Assembly (NCBI GenBank): GCA_964242035.1
Contig: CAXTCL010000030.1
Coordinates: 1 to 23,751, forward strand
Source of the DNA: BOG-908 sp964242035
GTDB lineage: Bacteria; Pseudomonadota; Alphaproteobacteria; Acetobacterales; Acetobacteraceae
Length of the DNA stretch: 23,751 nt
Reading direction: 5' to 3'
A program made the translations under genes and the position numbers. Shown here one piece after another: positions 15,498 through 23,751 of the stretch. Position 1 is the stretch's first letter; every line of letters begins with the position of its first letter. The notes beneath the pieces were generated by a model. It was not told the origin of the DNA. It saw only the letters and a list, made by a program, of their open reading frames with translations, and did not search any database.

Positions 15498-16340
15498 ATG
15501 CGAACCTGCGCGCCCCTCCTCCTCGCGTCCTTGCTCACCGCCTGCGCCATCAGCCCGCCCGCCTGCGTGTCGCCCGGCCACTGGATCTCGCCTGCCACCC
15601 TGCACGCGCTTGCCGATCCGGTGCCGGCAGCACAGTCCCGGCCCGTGGTCTTGCTGGGCGAGCGGCATGACAGCACGGCCGATCACGGCTGGGAGCTGGA
15701 CACGATCAGGCAGCTATACGCGGCCAATCCCTCCCTGGTGCTCGGTTTCGAGATGTTTCCGCGCGCGGAGCAGCCGGCGCTGGACGAATGGGTGGCTGGC
15801 CGGCTGTCCGAGGCCGCGTTCTTGGCCAACACCGATTGGGCGCATGTCTGGGGCTTTCCGCCGCCGCTCTACCTGCCAATCTTCCGGTTCGCGCGGGACC
15901 ACCACATCCCGATGGTCGCGCTAAACGTGTCGCACCGCCTGGTGCACCTGACGGCGCAGCAGGGCTTTGCCGCCGTGCCGCAGGCCGACCGCGAGGGGAT
16001 AGACACGCCGGCGCCGCCGAGTGCGGGCTACCGCGCCGACCTCGCGGACGCGATGTCTGGGCATGGCGGCCCGGCGATGACGCCGGACCACCTGGCGCAT
16101 TTCATCGAGGCCCAGCTCGTGTGGGACCGTGCAATGGCCGAGGCCATTGTCGCCCAGCGCGTCCGCGCTCCGGGCCGGCAGGTTGTGGCGCTGATGGGCG
16201 CCGGGCATCTCGAACACCGCTACGGCGTGCCGCATCAGTTGGATGCGCTTGGCATCCAGGATGGGGTTGTGTTGCTGCCGGCACACCAGGTGTGTGCACC
16301 TTTGGGCGGCGATTATGCTGATGCGGTGTACGTCGACTGA
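15498..16340 (+). CDS. ChaN-family haem/iron-related lipoprotein
   Basis: The 280-residue protein begins with a lipoprotein signal peptide, MRTCAPLLLASLLTAC, with lipobox LTAC and Cys16 as the likely lipidated residue. The mature part has VVLLGERHDSTADHGWELD and GFEMFPRAEQPALDEW, the Glu/His motifs of the ChaN/DUF399 (Tiki-like) family. The known Campylobacter member binds haem and is thought to help iron uptake. The ATG at 15498 is chosen because it gives the signal peptide; the frame upstream runs into repeat copy 5. It stands alone between two repeat elements and converges with the SDR gene. The family call is firm; haem binding is carried over from relatives. Confidence 0.85.
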   Translation: MRTCAPLLLASLLTACAISPPACVSPGHWISPATLHALADPVPAAQSRPVVLLGERHDSTADHGWELDTIRQLYAANPSLVLGFEMFPRAEQPALDEWVAGRLSEAAFLANTDWAHVWGFPPPLYLPIFRFARDHHIPMVALNVSHRLVHLTAQQGFAAVPQADREGIDTPAPPSAGYRADLADAMSGHGGPAMTPDHLAHFIEAQLVWDRAMAEAIVAQRVRAPGRQVVALMGAGHLEHRYGVPHQLDALGIQDGVVLLPAHQVCAPLGGDYADAVYVD

Positions 16341-16351
16341 TTGCGCGCAGG

Positions 16352-16512
16352 TAAGGAAGCAAGCAGTCCTTTTTAAAAAAAAGGACCAAAAAACTTTTAC
16401 TCCCCCGCATTTGCGGCGTCCCTGTTTTCTCCGGATGCGCCGAAGCGCCGCAAATGCGCGGGGACAAAAGTTTTTTGCTTCTTTTTTCAGAAAGAAGGCC
16501 TTGCTTCCTTGC
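16352..16512. repeat. Intergenic inverted-repeat element, copy 6 (complete)
   Basis: It starts with TAAGGAAGCAAGC and ends with CCTTGCTTCCTT. The left hairpin (16366-16386) is GTCC/GGAC and the right one (16478-16497) is CTTC/GAAG, the reverse of copies 2 and 5. The inner palindrome pairs CCCCGCATTTGCGGCG (16403-16418) with CGCCGCAAATGCGCGGGG (16446-16463). It fills the convergent gap between the ChaN-like and SDR genes. Confidence 0.95.
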
Positions 16513-16515
16513 GCC

Positions 16516-17364
16516 TTACGCCGAAGGAAAATCAGCCGACAGGCTCAACTCGTGCTGCGCCTGTATCTCCAGCAACCGCTTCTGCAGGCGTTCGCTCACC
16601 GCATCATAGCCCATGGCACCAAGCACCAGGTGTCGCGGCGCGCCAGGCTGCCGGGTGATTGCGATCATCACGTCCGCCGCGCGCGCGGGATCACCTTTCT
16701 GGGTGCCGCTTCCTTCGCGCGTGCCGCTCAGGCGTTTGCCGGCGGTGTCCGCGTAGTCCGTGATCTTGCTTGCAGTCTGGCGGAGCGAGCGGCCAGCCCA
16801 ATCGGTGCGGAAGGGCCCTGGTTCCACGCAGGTGACGCCGATGCCGAGCGGCTCCACTTCGGCGCGCAGCGCGTCCGACCAGCCCTCGATCGCGTGTTTC
16901 GACGCGGCATAGTACCCGGAGCCTGGAAAGCCGATCAGGCCGGCGACCGAGGTGATGTTGATGATGTGGCCGCTGTGCTGCGCCCGCAGGATTGGCAGCA
17001 CGACCTGGGTGATGGCGAACAGGCCAAACACGTTGGTTTCGAACTGGGCGCGTATTTCCGCGTCCTCGCCTTCCTCGACGGTGCTCTGGTAGCCGTAGCC
17101 GGCGTTGTTCACGAGCACGTCTATGCGGCCGAAGCGCGCTTTCGCCGCGGCCACGACGCTGGCGATCTGTTCGCTGCTGGTGACGTCGAGATCCAGTGCC
17201 AGCGCGCGGTCTTCCGCGGCTGCGGCGATGTCGGCGACCTTTGACGCGTCGCGCGCGGTGACGACGGCGCGGCAGCCTTGCGCGATCGCGCGTTCGGCGA
17301 GGGCGCGGCCGAGGCCGGTGGAGCAGCCGGTGATGAGCCAGACGGGAGCGTCGGGTTGGGCCAT
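16516..17364 (-). CDS. Short-chain dehydrogenase/reductase (classical SDR)
   Basis: The 282-residue protein has the cofactor loop TGCSTGLG (12-19), NNAG (86-89), the active-site Ser139 in INITSVAG, and the catalytic pair Tyr152/Lys156 in YYAASK, followed by the PG motif at 182-183. An arginine after the cofactor strand (TARD) suggests a preference for NADP, which is tentative. The start at 17364 is fixed by AAGGA 7 bases upstream; an in-frame ATG at 17388 has no such site. No pathway can be named: this subgroup (STGLGRALAERA, EPGPFRTDW) is usually annotated only as oxidoreductase. It lies downstream of the DUF4174 gene in the same direction with a 124-base gap. Confidence 0.88.
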   Translation of the reverse strand: MAQPDAPVWLITGCSTGLGRALAERAIAQGCRAVVTARDASKVADIAAAAEDRALALDLDVTSSEQIASVVAAAKARFGRIDVLVNNAGYGYQSTVEEGEDAEIRAQFETNVFGLFAITQVVLPILRAQHSGHIINITSVAGLIGFPGSGYYAASKHAIEGWSDALRAEVEPLGIGVTCVEPGPFRTDWAGRSLRQTASKITDYADTAGKRLSGTREGSGTQKGDPARAADVMIAITRQPGAPRHLVLGAMGYDAVSERLQKRLLEIQAQHELSLSADFPSA

Positions 17365-17488
17365 GGTGGTGTCCTTCGAATGCAACATTGGTGGACGGCT
17401 CGTGCTTGCCGGTCCTGAAACGCAGCAGTTAGAACGCGTGGGAGAGTCTGCGCATGCTTCTCATCAATACGGTTGCGCGGCGCCGCTG

Positions 17489-17860
17489 TTATTGCCGCAT
17501 CTCCTGCTGGCGCATCGGCATCGTATCGATAAGGGCGGTGATGTCCGCGGCGGCTACAGGCACGTCGCGGCGCAGCTTCACGCTGCCGTCCTTGCCGACA
17601 AGTAGAATCTCGAACGTCACCTGTGCACCGACACCGAGCTCAGGACGCAGGCGGCGCGCAGCTTGCGGAGTCACATCCTGCACGACCACGTCACGCGCTC
17701 GCAACTCGGCGGCATCCTGCGCCAGGGCCGCATGCTGTCTATCGGCGCGCGGATCACCCGGCTGCGCCACCACGATCACCAGCCGCGGCGCCGGCTGCGC
17801 GGCGGCCATAGCCGCCATCAGACCAGATGCCAATATAACGATCCCCGATCCCGTGCGCAT
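17489..17860 (-). CDS. DUF4174-family exported protein
   Basis: The 123-residue protein has an N-terminal signal peptide (hydrophobic residues about 7-21, likely cleavage after AAA). It ends in the DUF4174 signature FEILLVGKDGSVKLR (83-97) and IDTMPMRQQEM (111-121). The family is small and periplasmic with a thioredoxin-like look; its function is unknown. I chose the ATG at 17860 because GGGAG lies 6 bases upstream; the ATG at 17866 abuts that site, and the frame continues to 18007 over the glpX promoter region. It is divergent from glpX and followed by the SDR gene. Confidence 0.8.
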   Translation of the reverse strand: MRTGSGIVILASGLMAAMAAAQPAPRLVIVVAQPGDPRADRQHAALAQDAAELRARDVVVQDVTPQAARRLRPELGVGAQVTFEILLVGKDGSVKLRRDVPVAAADITALIDTMPMRQQEMRQ

Positions 17861-18005
17861 TGCCATCTCCCGCACAGCAACATGGTTCGGAGACTGCGGT
17901 TGCGACATAGCTTCCTGAAGGACCTGCCATCCAGCGTAGGCGGCGCGCGCCTTGCAGCCCGCCTGCGGCCATGACATTGGCTGGGCAGCAGGGGAGAGCA
18001 CGCGC
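17861..18005. promoter_or_regulatory. Divergent promoter region between the DUF4174 gene and glpX
   Basis: The 145-base gap between two divergent starts must hold both promoters. It contains the glpX ribosome site GGGGAGAG (17991-17998, 7-base spacing) and GGGAG for the DUF4174 gene (minus strand, 17867-17871). No clear -35/-10 pair is visible. It is the only divergent gap here without the inverted-repeat element. Confidence 0.45.
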
Positions 18006-18997
<992 letters not shown>

Positions 18998-19001
<4 letters not shown>

Positions 19002-19184
19002 GGAAGGAAGGCCTTCTTTTTTGAAAAAAAAGCAAAAAACTTTTGTCGCCGCGCTTGCACAAAGGCCCGCTCTAGTTGTGCCATTACGTGTGCTGGCAGG
19101 ACTAGAGCGGATCTCGGTGCACGCGGGGTAGTAAAAGTTTTTTGCTTCTTTTTTTCAAAAAAGAAGTGCTTCCTTGCTTCCTTA
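18998..19184. repeat. Intergenic inverted-repeat element, copy 7 (complete, longest)
   Basis: It begins GTAAGGAAGGAAGG and ends CCTTGCTTCCTTA, which are inverted copies of each other. The right hairpin is at 19145-19166; the left one has lost the G of GAAG. The core differs from other copies: CCGCTCTAGT (19067-19076) pairs perfectly with ACTAGAGCGG (19101-19110), nested within CGCTTGCAC and GTGCACGCG. It ends 32 bases before the recJ ATG. Confidence 0.95.
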
Positions 19185-19215
19185 GCGACTCGCAGGCGTA
19201 CCCCAAGATACCCCG

Positions 19216-21012
19216 ATGCTAGACTCAACGCTGCCAGCCGGCCCTGTCCTGAACGTCGCCAGCAGCCTCACGGATCGCACCTGGCTCTGGCGCACCGGCT
19301 GCGACAGGGCGGCCTTCGCCATCACGCAGCGTCACGAGATACCCGAGATCGTGGGCCGCATACTCGCCGCGCGCGACGTGACGCTGGACGGCGCCGCGGA
19401 TTTCCTGACGCCCACGCTGCGCGCGCTGCTGCCCGATCCCGCCGTGCTGCGCGACATGGGCCAGGCCGCCGCGAGGCTGGCGCGCGCAGTGCAGGCCGGC
19501 GAGACAGTGGCGGTGTTCGGCGATTACGACGTGGACGGCGCGTGCAGTGCCGCGGTGATGACGCTGTTCCTGCGCGGGCTCGGCTGCCGCGTGATCGCCT
19601 ACGTGCCGGACCGCATGGCCGAGGGCTACGGGCCGAACGCGCCGGCGCTGCTGCGACTGGCGGACCAGGGCGCCACGCTGGTGGTGTGCGTGGATTGCGG
19701 CACCTCGGCGCATGAGGTGCTGGCGGTGCTGCGCGGGCGCGCGGACGTGCTGGTTCTGGATCATCATAAGGCAGAGGGGCTGCCGCCGCCGGTGCTGGCG
19801 ACGGTGAACCCGAACCGGCTGGATTGCACGAGCGGGCTGCGCCATGTGTGCGCGGCCGCCGTGGCGTTCCTGACCGCGGTGGCCACGCTGCGCGTGCTGC
19901 GGGCGGCCGGCGCGTTTGCCGCCAGGGCCGAACCCGACCTTATGGGCCTGCTGGACCTGGTGGCGCTTGCCACGATCTGCGACGTGATGCCGCTGACCGG
20001 GTTGAACCGCGCGCTGGTGACGCAGGGGCTGCGGGTGATGGGAAGGCGGGCGCGGCCGGGTCTGGCGGCACTTCTGGACGTCTGCCAGGCGGGTTCGCAG
20101 GCGAGCGTGGTGCCCACAGCGATGACCTGCGGCTTCGGGCTCGGCCCGCGCATCAACGCCGGCGGGCGTATCGGTGAGGCCGATCTCGGGTTGCGTCTGC
20201 TGCTGTGCGAGGACCCGTTGGACGCGCGGCTGCTGGCGGAGCGGCTGGACGCGGTGAACCGGCAGCGGCGGACGATGGAAGCCGGCGTGCTGGAGCAGGC
20301 CATCGACGCGGCGGACGCACAGATGCAGGCCGGGCACGGCGTGCTGCTGGTGCATGGTGAGACGTGGCACCCCGGCATCGTGGGTATCGTGGCCGGGCGG
20401 CTGCGCGAGCAATTCAACCGGCCGGCCTGCGTAGGCGGTGCGGCCGCGGGCAGCATCAAGGGGTCCGGCCGGTCCGTGGCCGGCCTGGACCTTGGCGCTG
20501 CGGTGATCGCGGCGCGGCAGTCGGGCATACTGGCGACCGGCGGGGGGCATGCGATGGCGGCCGGGTTCTCGCTGGAGGCAAAGCGCGCGGGGGACTTCCA
20601 CGCGTTTCTTTGCGAGCGCCTGCCGAGTCATCCGGATGCCACGCGCCGGCCGCATCTGCAGGTGGAGGCGACCGTCTCTGCCGGCGGCGCCGGCGTGGAA
20701 CTGGCGGAGCACCTGGCCCGGCTGGCGCCGTTCGGCACGGGAAACGAGGAGCCGGTGCTGGTGGTGCCGGACGTGCGGGTGTCGCGCGCGGACCGGCTCG
20801 GCAATGACGGCAACACGGTGCGCGCCTACGTGCAGTCCGAGGGCGATGGGCGGCGACTAAAGGCGCTGCTGTTCCGTGCCGGCGAGGGCAGGCTGGGGCA
20901 GGCGCTGCAGGACCGCTCGGCGCGGCTGCATCTGGCGGGGCATCTGCGGGCGGAGAGCTGGAACGGGACGGTCAGCGCCAGTTTTTGCGTGGTGGATGCG
21001 GCTTTGGTGTAG
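19216..21012 (+). CDS. recJ: Single-stranded-DNA-specific 5'-3' exonuclease RecJ
   Basis: The 598-residue protein carries the DHH phosphoesterase motifs: FGDYDVDGACSA (101-112), VVCVDCGTSAHE (156-167), VLDHHKAEG (180-188), then ATICDVMPLTGLNR. The C-terminal DHHA1 part contains TGGGHAMAAGFSLE (about 441-454), followed by the OB-like region. RecJ digests single-stranded DNA in recombination and mismatch repair. The length matches the family. No strong ribosome site precedes the ATG at 19216, but the N-terminus (W-R/RAAFAITQRH) fits RecJ. It lies downstream of glpX and is separated from it only by repeat copy 7. Confidence 0.96.
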   Translation: MLDSTLPAGPVLNVASSLTDRTWLWRTGCDRAAFAITQRHEIPEIVGRILAARDVTLDGAADFLTPTLRALLPDPAVLRDMGQAAARLARAVQAGETVAVFGDYDVDGACSAAVMTLFLRGLGCRVIAYVPDRMAEGYGPNAPALLRLADQGATLVVCVDCGTSAHEVLAVLRGRADVLVLDHHKAEGLPPPVLATVNPNRLDCTSGLRHVCAAAVAFLTAVATLRVLRAAGAFAARAEPDLMGLLDLVALATICDVMPLTGLNRALVTQGLRVMGRRARPGLAALLDVCQAGSQASVVPTAMTCGFGLGPRINAGGRIGEADLGLRLLLCEDPLDARLLAERLDAVNRQRRTMEAGVLEQAIDAADAQMQAGHGVLLVHGETWHPGIVGIVAGRLREQFNRPACVGGAAAGSIKGSGRSVAGLDLGAAVIAARQSGILATGGGHAMAAGFSLEAKRAGDFHAFLCERLPSHPDATRRPHLQVEATVSAGGAGVELAEHLARLAPFGTGNEEPVLVVPDVRVSRADRLGNDGNTVRAYVQSEGDGRRLKALLFRAGEGRLGQALQDRSARLHLAGHLRAESWNGTVSASFCVVDAALV

Positions 21013-21157
21013 GTAAGGAAGCAAGGCCTTCTTTTTTGAAAAAGAGAAGGAAAAAACTTTTGACTGCGCTGTCGCGGACCTTTCCGGGGCTGTCGCCGAC
21101 AGAGACCAAAAGTTTTTTGCTTCTTTTGTTCAAAAAAGAAGGCCTTTCTTCCTTGCG
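21013..21157. repeat. Intergenic inverted-repeat element, copy 8 (complete, shortest)
   Basis: It starts GTAAGGAAGCAAGG at the base after the recJ stop. Hairpins lie at 21028-21049 and 21120-21141. The inner pair CTGTCGCGGAC (21069-21079) and GTCGCCGACAG (21092-21102) matches at 9 of 11 positions. It ends about 10 bases before the permease ATG, so it must lie in the permease leader if transcription enters from upstream. Confidence 0.93.
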
Positions 21158-21167
21158 AAAGTTTCCG

Positions 21168-22658
21168 ATGAAAGACGCGATCGACGCCCTAGCCGAGCGA
21201 GAGGCCGGCCTACGGCAAGGCCTGACGTCAGGCCAATTGTCGATGATCGCCATAGGTGGCGCGATAGGCACCGGGCTTTTCCTCGGCAGCGGTTTCGCGA
21301 TCAGCCTGGCTGGTCCCAGCGTTTTGTTGAGTTATGCGATAGGCGCGTTGATCGCGCTCCTGCTCATGGGCGCCCTGGCGGAGATGACGGCGGCGCATCC
21401 TGGCGCGGGTTCGTTCGGGGTGCAGGCTGAGCGGTATCTGGGCCCTTTTGCCGGGTTTCTGATACGTTATGCGTATCTCGCTGGGAACATACTTGCTGTC
21501 GGCACCGAGGTGACGGCTGTCGCGATCTACATGCGCATGTGGCTGCCGGGTGTGCCTGGGCTGGTCTGGATCATCGGGTTTTCGGCGGCGCTGATCCTGG
21601 TGAACGCACTGAGCGTGACGCTGTTCGGCTGGGTGGAATATGCGTTCTCGGCGGTGAAGATCGCGGCGATCGTGGCGTTCGTCGTGGTCGGCGCGGCTTG
21701 GGTATTTGGCTCGGCTGCAGCGCGGGCGGATGGGGCAGGTGTGCATCTGTATTTCGACCATGGCGGGTTCTTTCCGCATGGGGTGTGGGGAATGTGGGTC
21801 GCCGTCATCGTGGCGATCTTCAGCTACTTCAGTATCGAGATGATAGCGGTGGCGGCGGCCGAGGCGGCCGATCCCGGGCGGGCGGTGGTGCGGGCGTTCA
21901 AGGTAACGCTTGCGCGGCTGGTGATGTTCTATCTGGCGACGTTGGCGGTGATGCTGGCGGTGGCGCCCTGGACGCAGGCGGGGACGGGGGAGAGCCCGTT
22001 CGTGACGGTGATACGGGTGCTGCATATCGGCGGGGCTGAGAGCGTGGTGAATTTCGTGGTGCTGGTGGCCGCACTGTCGGCGATGAACAGCCAGCTCTAT
22101 GCGGCGTCGCGCATGCTGTTCGGGCTGTCGCGCGCGGGGTTCGCGCCGGCGCTGTTCGGCCGGCTGACCCGGCGGGGCGTGCCGGCCAACGCGCTTGCAG
22201 TGGCGGCGACAGGGGTTGGCGTGGCGGCACTGCTGTATGTGTTGAGTCCGGAGACGGCGTTTCCGGTGATGATTTCGATCGCCACGTGCGGTGCCATCGT
22301 CACCTGGCTGATGATTTTCCTGACGCATCTGGCGTTCCGCCGGCAAGCGGCAAGCGCTCCCGGCGGGTTCCGGATGTGGGGCGCGCCCTGGACGAGTCTG
22401 TTGGGAGCCGGACTGCTTGCCGCCATACTGGTGACCACGCTCTTTACCGAAGCGTTCCGGCTGACCCTGCTGGCGGGGTTGCCGTTTCTGGTTTTGCTTG
22501 GCCTGGGGTATCTGGTGCGGCGCAGGACGAAGCGGCGGGAAGGCCTGTCTCTTCGATCAACACTCTGCGTCCTGATCCTTGTTTCAAAACCGGTGTGCTT
22601 TCTTGAAGGAGACCAACATGGCCCTGACCCGCCAAGTCATCACAGCGCTCGCCAATGA
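21168..22658 (+). CDS. APC-family amino acid permease
   Basis: The 496-residue inner-membrane protein has about 12 hydrophobic segments. It starts with the amino acid/polyamine transporter signature MIAIGGAIGTGLFLGSGFAI (about 26-45), followed by GPSVLLSYAIGA and LAEMTAAHPGAGSF. This is the AAT subgroup (GABA, proline or aromatic amino acid permeases); the substrate cannot be told. I took the ATG at 21168; the longer frame from 20985 starts inside recJ and reads through repeat copy 8. The last about 30 residues, after RRRTKRREG, look unlike the family, and the frame overlaps the SPFH gene by 41 bases, covering its ribosome site. Confidence 0.9.
   Translation: MKDAIDALAEREAGLRQGLTSGQLSMIAIGGAIGTGLFLGSGFAISLAGPSVLLSYAIGALIALLLMGALAEMTAAHPGAGSFGVQAERYLGPFAGFLIRYAYLAGNILAVGTEVTAVAIYMRMWLPGVPGLVWIIGFSAALILVNALSVTLFGWVEYAFSAVKIAAIVAFVVVGAAWVFGSAAARADGAGVHLYFDHGGFFPHGVWGMWVAVIVAIFSYFSIEMIAVAAAEAADPGRAVVRAFKVTLARLVMFYLATLAVMLAVAPWTQAGTGESPFVTVIRVLHIGGAESVVNFVVLVAALSAMNSQLYAASRMLFGLSRAGFAPALFGRLTRRGVPANALAVAATGVGVAALLYVLSPETAFPVMISIATCGAIVTWLMIFLTHLAFRRQAASAPGGFRMWGAPWTSLLGAGLLAAILVTTLFTEAFRLTLLAGLPFLVLLGLGYLVRRRTKRREGLSLRSTLCVLILVSKPVCFLEGDQHGPDPPSHHSARQ
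22605..22612 (+). promoter_or_regulatory. Strong Shine-Dalgarno site of the SPFH gene, inside the permease frame
   Basis: GAAGGAGA lies 5 bases before the ATG at 22618 and fixes that start over the in-frame ATG at 22579. It lies within the last codons of the permease frame, so ribosomes finishing the permease would pass over it. Confidence 0.8.
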
Positions 22659-23436
22659 CGGCACCGACATGCTCGGCACGCGCAACGTGGCGATCAAGAT
22701 CGTCGATGAGAGCATCGTCTCCGGCTCGCTGCTGACGGTCGAGAGCAACCATTTCTGCGTGCTGAAATCACGCGGCGCCGTGCTGCAGGTGTACGAAACC
22801 GGACAATACGCGCTGGTGACGCCCGACAAGCCGATCGTCGGCTCCATCGTGCAGGGGTTCTTCGGCGGCACCAGCCCCTGGGTATATGAAGTCATCTACA
22901 TCAACCGCAGCAAGCTGCTGGTGCGCAGCACGGGGACCGCCACCAGCGCGGAGATGGCCGAAGTGTCCTACGTCGCGGATTACTACATACACGTCGACAC
23001 CAAGGAGGCGGCACTCGACCTGATCACGCATCTGCCGTTCAACGGGCGCGTGATCGACACCAAGGAGATCGCCGACTACGCAGGCCCCGCCATCGAGCAG
23101 GCGATAAACCAGGTGATCCAGGTGACCAAGCTGGAGAACATCAATGAGCACATCAACGAACTACGCGAAGGCGTGAAGCAGCATTTGACGGATTTCCTGC
23201 GCGTGTTCGGCATCATGCTGAATGATCTGAAGATACTGATCCTGCCGAAGGACGAGCGCATGCGCGAGCTGATCTCGCTGCAGGCGATCGGCCTCTCGCC
23301 GATCGAGGCGGTGCGCTACTACCTGGCGCTGCGCATGGCGGAAAAGGGCTTGTCCTCGGCGCCGAATGCCGCCGCCGGCATGCCGTTCTTCGTGGGCAAT
23401 CCGCAGATGGCGCTGATGCGGGGCGAGAAGGACTGA
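22618..23436 (+). CDS. SPFH (band 7)-like domain protein
   Basis: The 272-residue protein has no signal peptide or membrane segment. Residues about 35-200 look like an SPFH/band 7 core: ESNHFCVLKSRGAVLQVYETGQYALVTPDKP is the usual early strand-rich region, followed by WVYEVIYINRSK, an ADYYIHVDTKEAALDL strand-helix and ELREGVKQHLTDFLRVFGIMLNDLKI. The C-terminus (SLQAIGLSPIEAVRYYLALRMAEKG, then PFFVGNPQMA) is typical of the soluble SPFH group. Such proteins form membrane- or particle-associated oligomers; the role here is unknown. It is probably co-transcribed with the partial gene that follows by one base. Confidence 0.75.
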   Translation: MALTRQVITALANDGTDMLGTRNVAIKIVDESIVSGSLLTVESNHFCVLKSRGAVLQVYETGQYALVTPDKPIVGSIVQGFFGGTSPWVYEVIYINRSKLLVRSTGTATSAEMAEVSYVADYYIHVDTKEAALDLITHLPFNGRVIDTKEIADYAGPAIEQAINQVIQVTKLENINEHINELREGVKQHLTDFLRVFGIMLNDLKILILPKDERMRELISLQAIGLSPIEAVRYYLALRMAEKGLSSAPNAAAGMPFFVGNPQMALMRGEKD

Positions 23437-23437
23437 A

Positions 23438-23751
23438 ATGGCCGCCGCTGCCTTCTATGACGCCTACGCCGACGAAAAGCTCGTCATCAACCTGTTCAAC
23501 GGCTGGGGCTATAATTTCTACCGCGCGGAAAACCAGCTCCGCACGGATGATTTGATGGTGCGCGCGCGCGTGGGCGAAATGCTCGGCGCGGCGCGCGCCA
23601 GTGTGGAAGCCGCCGAGGCCGCCTTCCGCCGCGAGAACCTCCCGCCGCCCTCGCGCGAGCGGCCCCGCCCGGACCCCGACGCCGTGCGTCGCGCCCGCGC
23701 GCTGGAGGCGCTTGGCGCCCGCATAGGCGCGCTGGAGGGCCAGATACGCGC
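23438..23751 (+). CDS. 5' part of an unrecognised gene coupled to the SPFH gene
   Basis: The ATG at 23438 follows the SPFH stop by one base and the frame stays open to the window edge for 104 codons. It starts MAAAAFYDAYADEKLVINLF, then GWGYNFYRAENQLRTDDLMVRARVG. The rest is rich in Arg, Ala and Glu (AARASVEAAEAAFRREN, then a proline-rich turn and VRRARALEALGARIGALEGQ), suggesting helices or a coiled coil. No family is recognised. The tight coupling suggests it works with the SPFH protein. Confidence 0.75.
   Translation, partial: MAAAAFYDAYADEKLVINLFNGWGYNFYRAENQLRTDDLMVRARVGEMLGAARASVEAAEAAFRRENLPPPSRERPRPDPDAVRRARALEALGARIGALEGQIR

Noticed and set aside
17365..17488. Small palindrome near the end of the DUF4174 gene as a terminator
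   Set aside because: GCGGCGCCGC near 17480 is short, has no following T-run, and may be chance in GC-rich sequence.
19225..20712. Long minus-strand open frame (495 codons) opposite recJ
   Set aside because: recJ is unmistakable on the plus strand; the antisense product is Arg/His/Gln-rich and matches nothing.

Overview
The window is high-GC and gene-dense and most resembles an alphaproteobacterium, probably Acetobacteraceae. The grounds are the GC-rich codon use, the glpX-recJ neighbourhood and the protein families present. This taxonomic call is inference; there is no rRNA here to test it.

Layout. (1) Positions 1-5000 hold nucleotide-sugar genes. A 9-codon gene start runs off the left edge on the minus strand. 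It is followed by an HddA-type GHMP sugar kinase (minus), an HddC-type nucleotidyltransferase fused to a GmhB-like HAD domain that has lost its catalytic residues (plus), and a tight minus-strand pair of GDP-mannose-4,6-dehydratase-like and RMD-like reductase genes. Together they fit synthesis of a GDP-activated heptose, 6-deoxyheptose or deoxyhexose. (2) Positions 5229-15277 hold one plus-strand surface-polysaccharide operon: a polytopic GT-C-like membrane protein, a DUF4214-like/GT2/GT2 protein, a GT4 glycosyltransferase, and a 1626-residue protein joining a pyruvyl-transferase domain, a long coiled coil, five 35-38-residue repeats, GT2, GT4, a zinc ribbon and a methyltransferase remnant. 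The last three genes are coupled by 4-bp stop/start overlaps. (3) Positions 15498-23751 are mostly housekeeping: a ChaN-like lipoprotein, an SDR oxidoreductase, a DUF4174 exported protein, class II fructose-1,6-bisphosphatase (glpX), RecJ, an APC amino acid permease, an SPFH-domain protein and the start of a further gene.

The most unusual signal is not a gene. Every intergenic gap of 150 bp or more carries a copy, complete, solo or decayed, of a 145-185 bp inverted-repeat element. Each arm is itself an A/T-rich hairpin, and the arms flank a variable GC-rich inner palindrome. The hairpin stems occur as two base-paired variants (CTTC/GAAG and GTCC/GGAC), a pattern of compensatory change. The elements lie close against stop codons, and one supplies the glpX stop. 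They account for almost all the non-coding DNA here and also create false N-terminal extensions of several ORFs.
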